A model generated the notes under the pieces. It was not told the DNA's origin, searched no databases, and saw only the letters and a list, made by a program, of their open reading frames with translations. Below are positions 56,676 to 64,000 of a DNA stretch of 64,000 bases, piece after piece (within the stretch, counting starts at the first letter, position 1; every line of letters starts with the position of its first letter). Both the position numbers and the translations under genes were made by a program. The DNA is from Branchiostoma floridae (lineage: Eukaryota > Chordata > Leptocardii > Amphioxiformes > Branchiostomatidae), in the NCBI RefSeq assembly GCF_000003815.2, contig NC_049993.1, positions 2,895,169 through 2,959,168 of the forward strand, in the 5' to 3' direction.

Positions 56676-57052
56676 TGGTGTACCGGTACAAAAACAGTTT
56701 TTCTCATTGGAATGGTCCAGGAAAACCGGACGTCCGGACCTGAAAAATTTCGGTGATCGGTGACCTATTGGAATATGAACTGATTATATGATCAAGCATT
56801 CACACTTTTTCGGGGTTACCAGTCTATGCTAATAAAAAGAGCGAAGAAGAGTAGAGTCTATAGTCATTTTACCAACTTTCACAGTCAATCGTACAGAGGC
56901 AGTCACAACTGAAGAATTGTAAAACCCCAATGGGAGTCCAATACTGCACAAAACATATTTCTTTGTAGCAAATGGACCATTGTTTTTAGTATCATCCATC
57001 CACAATTTTTTACATAATGAATCAGGTTCAGGTCCTACATCCACCCGTAGTT
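56676..57052. mobile_element. hAT-like non-autonomous element, second copy
   Basis: Shares GTACCGGTACAAAA, TTTTTCTCATTGGA-TGGTCC, GAGCGAAG, GAGGCAGTC and TTTCTTTGTAGCAAATGGAC CATTGTTTT with 12125-12587. The right end is worn (CATCCACCCGTAG). Confidence 0.6.
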
Positions 57053-57438
57053 CTGACCGTTTCACATTGCACTGCAGGATAGGTGTCGCTGCTTACAGAT
57101 GTGTTCACAAACGTAAACATAAATACTTAAATTGTTGAGAAGGCATTTATAATCCATTCCCAAACGTTAATGATCATGACATGTACCATGTACCTTTAAT
57201 ATTATGATTTCTTTACAGCACAGAATCGGTGCAAATTCAGAATAGATGTGCTATCTTTAATCTAATAACTCCTGCCAATCATTACTTATCAGTTTATGTA
57301 TCATTGGAATGTTTAATTTCGATAACTTGTATGGAGTGACAAATATTTACTCTTTTTCTCTCTATGGTATTGACCTATGCATAACTGTTAACGTTTATGG
57401 CTATAATTATTAAACTACTTTAACTGTATTAACTAACA

Positions 57439-57775
57439 CAAAAATTGGACTCACCCAAATTTTCGACTGAACAGCACCAGTCTTTGACAAGGAATGAACA
57501 ATCCACTACTGTCATGACGTCACGTTATGCAGATAGAACACGTGACTTAGTATGCAGTGGATCATATGTTGCAGGAAGTCTATGGCGCCCACCGTCTCTA
57601 TTCAGGGATGGTTGTAAAACTCTGATGTAGATGGCTTCTTTGATCCTTCTAGCGAAAAAGTCTGGCTCTATGTCCAAGATGTAAACTTTTTCCAATAAGA
57701 CCAAATGACTATCATTGCTTAGAGGGTTGTGTTTTCGCGGCCGTATGTTTGTCTGTCTGTGTGAGTGTGTCATAA
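57439..57775 (-). pseudogene. Penelope-like element, GIY-YIG C-terminal fragment
   Basis: The minus-strand frame 57773-57525 reads VYILDIEPDFFARRIKEAIY IRVLQPSLNRDGGRHRLPAT YDPLL-like. The REAIYIR...PSLNRDGG pattern is the C-terminal half of the GIY-YIG endonuclease (catalytic Glu in KEAIYI and conserved Asn in SLN) fused to reverse transcriptase in Penelope-like retroelements. The GIY-YIG motif itself and the RT are missing upstream, so the copy is 5'-truncated. The following tail matches 21735-21905. Confidence 0.72.
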
Positions 57776-59335
57776 CAGAGTTTGAGTTTATAACGATCCA
57801 AAACTAGCTTGACGTTAACCTGTACCCATTCTTCATATGGTAAACCATATAGAACCGTACAAAACATGATGGAACACAGGATAACTGTATCTAAAAGTAA
57901 ACTATGTAGGAGGAATTCTCGACCCCGTACAGTCTTAGAATTTCAATTAATTCCATTTGGACATTCTGTACAGAAATGATTTTTTCTTAGCAATTCCCAG
58001 ACCTAATGGACCTAAACAGTGGGTGGTGATCAACTAATGACCCCAATGGTCAGGCAAACGATTCAATTAGTTGATGTTCTTAGGAAATCTATGGTTGGGC
58101 ATATGCTGAAATCAATGAAAGAAACCTTGGGAAGGTTGGGTTCGAAATGCCTGGTTGCCCAGTTGCACCGTACCAAGGATCAAAATCAACTTTGCAACTC
58201 CAGGTTACTAGCCTAGATAACATCAGGAAAGTAGTTCGCTTTGACCATGGGCAATAGGCCTCGGAATTGTTGTTGTTGTTGTTTTGCAACAAAGAGGAAA
58301 TACAGTACAGTTGTGCCACAATCAACGAAACTGGCACTCAAGCCAATTCAAAGGCACCGATCCACCAGATAATGGCACCCCGCTGCGCTCATAGAAGTGC
58401 TGGTCGCACCTTCGGGTGCCTTCGCTCGGAACTCGCCGACGTTCGGCACCCGCTCGGGTGATCCCGAGTACATGTACTTCATTTAGAGCCACACTCATAA
58501 CATCATCCAGGCAGTATCAAACCATGGGAGATCCGACAACAATTCCTTGACCTACCGCCTATGCTCTGACATCTACTTTACACTAATCACTATAAACAGT
58601 CTTTTCTCTGCAGAAGCGAACATAGGGGTGAACTACTACTCGGAAGATACCCAAGCTATCAGTTAACACCGTCGTAATGAATCGAATACTGAGCACTTAC
58701 GCAGACTTTCAAACTGAGCATTGTTCCTCAAATTTTCTCCGCGATTTGTTAATTTTATCAACATTCCCTTTTTCAGTCGCCCAGTGTTGCCTTTTTGCTG
58801 AATCAGCTTTTTTATACTAAAAGTTAACGTTTAACAATTTATGAACATAAAATATTAGAATTGACTTACATAGCTCCAGTTTATGTTTCACCTGCGGTAT
58901 CTTAAAATATTCATGGGATACCTAGCGTTTGGATGTGCCCACTGAGCAACTTGGTAATAAAAGTATTTCGAACCCGAAATCAGATCATAAAGACAGCATA
59001 ACAGGGCACCATAATAAATCGAAGTCCATGCGTAAAAGTTAATTCCGTAGGTGACATAAATTTACATTTTGTAGGTCGAAAAGAACATTTGACTATCAGT
59101 TGACATTTTGAATTAAAATACCTATAGCATTCTACTGTTCAAGATTGTTCTAATTGTTCCGTGAATGACTTGATGACAATTTTTTTTACCGCCATTCGAT
59201 GACGATCTGCAATATTCTACAATGAGGGAATGACTGGTTAACTTTGCACTAAAGTTGGCTGTCGCTGATAACAATGCAGTCCCATGGTTATCATTTCGTG
59301 TTATTATTCCGTGAATAACTTAATCAGGTTGGCAA
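57776..59335. other. Unassigned intronic sequence
   Basis: Includes a short GTT simple repeat at about 58267-58282 and a GC-rich patch at 58375-58470 with complementary GGCACC/GGTGCC words. No exon recognised. Confidence 0.4.
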
Positions 59336-59339
59336 TTCT

Positions 59340-59752
59340 TTATGTGGTGGTTCTTAAGGCACAACCAATGGAAGTCCGGCGTTTAAGAAGAGCCACACTT
59401 CGGACACGTTAGAGCGCGGTCACAAAGGTCGTGCGATCGTCGTACGATTTTCATGCCAGAGGATTTTTAAGCAGTCCGTGACAGAACCAACTACTGACAT
59501 TGACCAAAATAGCCTTTTGTGTACCAAGACAATTGAACTTTGTAGGAGGCGTACATTTTTGTCCTCCAAAATGCGAGAAGTAAGCACCCTAGCCTTAGCT
59601 AGGTACTAATTTTTACCTGAGTAAAGTGAGTAAAGTCGTGTTAAGTGCCTTTCCTAATTCAAGGGCACAAGCTCGTGGACTCGGCAGGATTTGCACTAGA
59701 GACCGTTTGGTCCCGAACCAAACACGTTGTTGATGCGCCACGCGATCTCACA
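59340..59752 (-). repeat. tRNA-derived SINE, minus orientation
   Basis: On the minus strand, GAGATCGCGTGGCGCATCAA CAACGTG (box A region), TCTAGTGCAAATCCTGCCGA G (box B, degenerate), CTTGTGCCCTTGAATTAGGA AAGGCACTTAACACGACTTT ACTCACTTTACTCAGG, then AGTGTGGCTCTTC tail. It lies directly upstream of GPCR exon 2. Confidence 0.65.
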
Positions 59753-59800
59753 TAAATCGTATTATTGACGCATACTCAAGACATTTTGCGTCTGTTTCAG

Positions 59801-59924
59801 GTATTATGCCATTCTACATCCGATGAAGGCGAAATCGATCTGCACCCTCGGACGGACCCGGAAGATCATGGCTGGTGTTTGGATCATGGCACTCATTCTG
59901 TCATCACCGATACTGTATGGCCAG
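59801..59924 (+). CDS. GPCR exon 2 (intracellular loop 2 and TM4)
   Basis: The exon begins by completing the arginine of E-R-Y, then encodes residues 157-197: YYAILHPMKAKSICTLGRTR (intracellular loop 2, with the usual Pro-163) and KIMAGVWIMALILSSPILYG Q (TM4 with W183 at 4.50 and P192). The HPMKAKSICTLGRTRKI stretch is like that of TRH-type and related peptide receptors. Acceptor TGCGTCTGTTTCAG ends at 59800; donor CCAG/GTAAGC at 59925 in phase 0. TM5-TM7 must lie beyond the window. The last 37 bases of this exon are the first unit of the 53-bp array that follows. Reading past the donor gives 18 codons and TAA at 59979-59981. Confidence 0.9.
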
Positions 59925-60791
59925 GTAAGCTACAAAATAAGGCACTCATTCTGTCATCACCAATACTGTATGGCCAGGTAAGCTACAAAATAAGGCACTC
60001 ATTCTGTCATCATCGATACTGTATGGTCAGGTAAGCTACAAAATAAGGCACTCATTCTGTCATCATCGATACTGTATGGCCAGGTAGGCTACAAAATAAG
60101 GCACTCATTCTGTCATCACCAATACTGTATGGCCAGGTAAGCTACAAAATAAGGCACTCACTCTGTCATCACCAATACTGTATGGCCAGGTAAGCTACAA
60201 AATAAGGCACTCATTCTGTCATCACCGATACTGTATGGTCAGGTAAGCTACAAAATAAGGCACTCACTCTGTCATCACTAATACTGTATGGCCAGGTAAC
60301 CTACAAAATAAGGCACTCATTCTGTCATCACCGATACTGTATGGTCAGGTAAGCTACAAAATAAGGCACTCACTCTGTCATCACCAATACTGTATGGCCA
60401 GGTAAGCTACAAAATAAGGCACTCATTCTGTCATCACCGATACTGTATGGTCAGGTAAGCTACAAAATAAGGCACTCACTCTGTCATCACCAATACTGTA
60501 TGGCCAGGTAAGCTACAAAATAAGGCACTCATTCTGTCATCACCGATACTGTATGGTCAGGTAAGCTACAAAATAAGGCACTCATTCTGTCATCACCAAT
60601 ACTGTATGGCCAGGTAAGCTACAAAATAAGGCACTCAATCTGTCATCACCGATACTGTATAGCCAGGTAAGCTAAAAAATAAGGCACTCACTCTGTCATC
60701 ACCCATTCTGTATGGTTAGGTAAACTACAAAATGAGGCACTCATTCTGTCATCATCTCCCATACTGTATGACCAGGTAAGCTACAAAATGA
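59888..60791 (+). repeat. 53-bp minisatellite made from the GPCR exon 2/intron 2 boundary
   Basis: Seventeen head-to-tail units start with GGCACTCA at 59888 and then every 53 bases to 60736; the last has three extra bases. Each unit joins 37 bases of TM4 coding sequence to 16 bases of intron start, so each carries a 5' splice site. Fourteen read CAG/GTAAGC; units 4, 8 and 16 read GTAGGC, GTAACC and TAG/GTAAAC. Units 6-13 alternate two variants (CACTCTG..AAT..GGCCAG and CATTCTG..GAT..GGTCAG), a 106-bp higher-order repeat. The unit length is not a multiple of three. Confidence 0.95.
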
Positions 60792-60799
60792 ATAAACGA

Positions 60800-60870
60800 G
60801 GCCATGTTGAACCGTTTACATAATCATATGAATAGCATCTGCGCGCATAGATTTTCATTCTGTTTAAAAC
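60800..60870. mobile_element. PIF/Harbinger-like terminal fragment
   Basis: GGCCATGTTGAACCGTTTAC then ATCATATGAATAGCATCTGC GCGCATAGATTTTCATTCTG resembles the left end of the 24703/54146 subfamily. It starts nine bases after the minisatellite; no matching right end was found. Confidence 0.5.
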
Positions 60871-61679
60871 ATTTCCAACCATTGATAATATGATTTTCAT
60901 CAAGCAGTAACACACGCACCTCCAAATTAATTTTTTATGGCTGTGTCCATCTTGATCACGGAGTGACCTAGTTCTCGCGAGAGTTGCGAGTACTAGGTCG
61001 AGACCAACCATCCTGTTACATTAAAACGTGCAAATCAGCTGCAAAATGATTGAATCAATAAATAAAAAAAATGAGCGAATATATGTCACACTATGAAACT
61101 AAGTTTCATTATCAATTGCAGTACCGCCATGCTAATTTCTTCTTCATAGCAATTGAAAATATATTTTTCCTGAAACAAAATGAAGTAAGTATAAGTTATA
61201 TATATATATATATCAATGCTCATTCTTTTATTTCGTTCTCCATCTCCTCCTTTATTTAAGTTATCACAAACTTTTATAAAGTTTTTATGTTGATCTGTTC
61301 CACAACTATATTGAAGGCGTCCTTTTGTGACCTAACGCTTCTTACAAATTGTCATTTTTATTGCATAAAATGCCACAAAAGGCTATTCTATCTTTTAACA
61401 TTTCGAACAAATTCATATGCGCACTAAAAGCTCCCAAAAGGGACACCTCTCACGGCGTACGTGAACCGTTGCCGAGTTTTGGAACCGTACCGTACCCCTA
61501 TGAGACCCAACCTAGGCCGGACCTTTCTGGCTGGCTGATCAAATTCATCAAACGGGTACCTAAAACATGAGCGCCTCGGTGCCTCCTGTGTGTGTTATGT
61601 AATGCATTATTAACCACACTGTCTTGAATACATGTATAGATACTTTGTAAGCTCTTAGCCGTGGTATGGGACTCCTGAA

Positions 61680-61986
61680 TACTGTAAATGCATTTGAGTT
61701 TGCGGGGAATTAACGTCGCGATGGGTAAGAAATGGGGCGTTCGAGATGATTTTGAGTTCACCATAGTGATATACTGTAAAGGCATTTTAAGTTCGCTGGA
61801 ATTTAATTTCGCGCTAGCGGGAAAATGACGTTTTCGTGGTGGTTTTAAGTCCTCGGTAGCACCATAGACTGTGGTCAAAAACTATGATTGAAAAAATGTT
61901 CGCGGTGGTTTCAAGTTCGCTGTTCAGCAGCCACCGTGAAAAGCGCAAATATAAAATCGTCGTGAAAGTTTCTGCACTTACAGTAC
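61680..61986. mobile_element. Family D TA-flanked element, compound copy
   Basis: Two left ends are visible (TACTGTAAATGCATTTGAGT at 61680 and TACTGTAAAGGCATTTTAAG at 61771) before a single right end TTCTGCACTTACAGTA at 61985. The second copy carries the usual TTCGCGCTAGCGGGAAAATG and TTCGCGGTGGTTTCAAGTTC arms. Confidence 0.72.
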
Positions 61987-63740
61987 TGTAGATTATTCAA
62001 AGACCCGCCACTTTAATGATTAACTGCAATTTGCATGTCGCAAAAATACCAAACAGATTTTAGATTTAATATAGCAAAAAAAAAAGCAAGATGTAGTTTA
62101 ATTCTGTACGGGTAAGTTGGTTGGGTGCTTTCGATGCTTTACTTGTCCATTATTTGACATACAAAAAAAACTTGTACTCAGCTAATCTTCCTCGTCGTTT
62201 TATGCTGGTACATTATGGGTGATATCATTTATTTCATGGTGAACGTTACATCCTACAACTATAGCCCCCTGGTGGCGCGTTAGACACAGATGAGTTCAAA
62301 ACGTATGGAACTGGGCGATAAGGTATCCGTTGGTCGCATGTAACATTTGCAAAGCTAACTTAAAGCGCTGAGCAAGGATGATTCATAATACGTCATTATC
62401 AGACGACAAACTTGTAAGTGCCATCAATCTGTGAGGCCTAGAATACAGACCACTTCAGCTGTGATGCAAAAACAAACGGATTTATAGAAGCAAAAAAAAA
62501 TAATCTCTTCATTTAAAATGTTTTTAATTTTTCCAGACGGGCAGGTGGATAATTACAGGTGATTTTAATGTTATCACACGGGCTTTCATAGAATATTCGA
62601 ACGCACTTTGTGCCCCCGAATAATTCAAAAATTCAAATTCCGGATGCAGACGTAGAGATCTTGCATTGAATTCCATAGTTTGGTAGGGTATGACATAAAT
62701 AAAAATTCTTACTATCTATGTATACCATTTGTATGTGATTACCCCAATCATGTATAACAGTCCGGTAGCGGGGCAGATGTACAAATGCTTGGAACTATAA
62801 TTCTAGTCTTTGTACACGGGGATTGAACGTTGTTATTGCTAATCGTTTGTTTAAACGAAAGTTAGTTTTACCACTAGTTATCGTGCTGTCAATAACAATC
62901 TGAATAAGGATTTACTTTTTTACGCTAAGCAGCATGTATGTGTGGGATTAATTTTATTACCATACACTCCGATTTCTTATCTTATTTTAATCCAATGTCA
63001 CACATACGTTATTTTTTAATGTCGCTTTAATTTCCCTGCTACATCTTAGAATAAATTCAACTTTATTACATTTACTGGCTAAATTTGGAATTTAGCAAAC
63101 GATAAAGTGAGCAGTTACCTTCCAAGAATTTTATGCTTAATTTAATTGATACAGTTCATTAAATTTATTTCATTGTTGGTGTCAATTAGCCATTTTCAAG
63201 AAAAAATGCGTATTTTGGGCCACTATTCCCTGATATTACAAATAACCTAACCCGACATGCACCCTACTGGTAAGCGCTGAAGTCCTTAATACCTTACGTT
63301 AAGCCGTTAATTGTGCATGTCGGAAGAGATAGAAGGAGACTTTCCCCACGTAAAACTCTGTCACGACAAGTGGAGGAATGGCTCTTAAGAGAGCTGAACT
63401 GGATCGATATCACTTTCACCTTTTACGGCGTCTTCTATCTTGCGAGCTCCCTTAATAGCTCTTTAGGTTTCTTTTGTGTAGTCGGAGGATTTCGTCTTCA
63501 ATGGTCTAGGTCCTCTATTAGCATACTCAGTAGACACATAGGTCCGATTTGTACATACGCCAGGGTTCCTGTGGTAAACGTCGGGGTTGCCGAGATATAA
63601 TCTAAGATGATGTATATGACTCGTGGGCATTTGTACTCTGGTACTCATTCAAATATTTGACAGACAGTCCTTAAGACATATTTTCTAAACAACTGTTTCT
63701 CCTTATCCTTTTTCTTACTTTGTCTACTTTGGGAGGTTAT
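61987..63740. other. Unassigned sequence, presumably GPCR intron 2
   Basis: No further receptor exon, repeat or RNA recognised. A 95-codon frame at 63313-63600 shows no GPCR motif and lacks a plausible acceptor/donor pair. Confidence 0.4.
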
Positions 63741-63745
63741 CAATC

Positions 63746-63960
63746 AATGATGGTTTATTTGTTAAATAGGCGAGGCAGCCAAGAGGTGAATTATATTCTC
63801 TTTAAAAAAAACAAAGCATTGCACTACACCATGTTGTTGCTCTTGCATTACATATTACAGGCATTACACATTTAAAACGTTTTTAAAAGTTTTTACATGT
63901 ACAAGTATGACATAATCTCATAGGTTAAAAATTGGTACCAACTAGGTCCTCAATGGGAGC
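63746..63960 (-). mobile_element. Possible retroelement 3' tail fragment
   Basis: CAATCAATGATGGTTTATTT GTTAAATAGGCGAGGCAGCC resembles the start of the LINE/SINE tails elsewhere (simple repeat followed by TTTATT), but it has no second copy in the window. Confidence 0.35.
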
Positions 63961-64000
63961 AAACTGTGAAACTACGTTTGGACATGGTTATTTTTTTTTA

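Larger units (their letters stand above)
34909..59800 (+). other. Intron 1 of the GPCR gene (24.9 kb)
   Basis: Bounded by GTAAAA and TTGCGTCTGTTTCAG. The two exons join in the same frame in the middle of the E-R-Y motif, which makes the long intron secure even though many repeats lie inside. Whether other genes are nested in it cannot be excluded, but none was recognised on either strand apart from retroelement remnants. Confidence 0.8.

Noticed and set aside
59765..60034. 89-codon open frame over GPCR exon 2 in another frame
   Set aside because: The receptor frame joins exon 1 at E-R-Y; this frame only re-enters the TM4 sequence because the 53-bp repeat shifts frame.
63313..63600. 95-codon frame as a further GPCR exon
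   Set aside because: No TM5-TM7 motifs (no FxxxP, CWxP or NPxxY) and no suitable splice borders.

Overview
This is a gene-poor, repeat-rich, AT-rich eukaryotic window. Coding sequence is split by introns with GT/AG borders, and most of the rest is short inverted-repeat transposon families, non-LTR and Penelope-like retroelement fragments, tRNA-derived SINEs and micro/minisatellites. The repertoire suggests a lancelet (Branchiostoma) or another invertebrate deuterostome. That is an inference from general repeat and intron character; no marker gene for the taxon is visible. Two runs of exactly 100 N (2135-2234 and 18279-18378) are assembly gaps.

Two genes can be supported, both on the + strand. 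Gene 1 (about 3.3-9.4 kb) encodes a single-pass, mucin-like membrane protein. It has a promoter with two CRE palindromes, a CCAAT box and a TATA box, then a signal-peptide exon (3405-3477), one large Thr/Ser/Pro exon without cysteine (4284-5960), a transmembrane exon (6540-6672) and a cytoplasmic-tail exon ending near an NPAY motif (8438-8536). A last exon near 9309 is uncertain because its best-looking frame does not match. Gene 2 starts at 34442 and continues past the window. It is a rhodopsin-family peptide-type GPCR: exon 1 (34442-34908) covers the N-terminus to TM3 and stops inside the E-R-Y arginine codon, and exon 2 (59801-59924) covers the start of intracellular loop 2 and TM4. The intron between them is 24.9 kb.

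The most unusual structure lies at the end of GPCR exon 2. The last 37 bases of the exon and the first 16 of the intron are repeated as a 53-bp minisatellite of 17 copies (59888-60791). Seventeen 5' splice sites are therefore lined up behind one exon, 14 of them with the identical CAG/GTAAGC.

The remaining sequence reads as layers of mobile DNA. Main groups: (i) about nine palindromic elements of about 240 bp (family A) and four of a second family (B) with different ends but a related core; (ii) TTA-flanked PIF/Harbinger-like elements at 15121, 24703, 40882, 52345 and 54146; (iii) foldback elements with 9-bp target duplications; (iv) a TTAA-flanked element at 44081-44773; (v) TA-flanked elements starting CTGTAAATGC; (vi) hAT-like elements with GGTACCGG-type ends; (vii) 5'-truncated LINEs (minus strand, 44.8 and 49.2-50.05 kb) and Penelope-like GIY-YIG fragments (57.5 and 21.8 kb). 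Several insertions landed in tandemly duplicated DNA, so the neighbouring copy preserves the empty site and confirms the target duplication. Long stretches such as 35.6-37.9, 38.4-39.4 and 62.0-63.7 kb show nothing recognisable.
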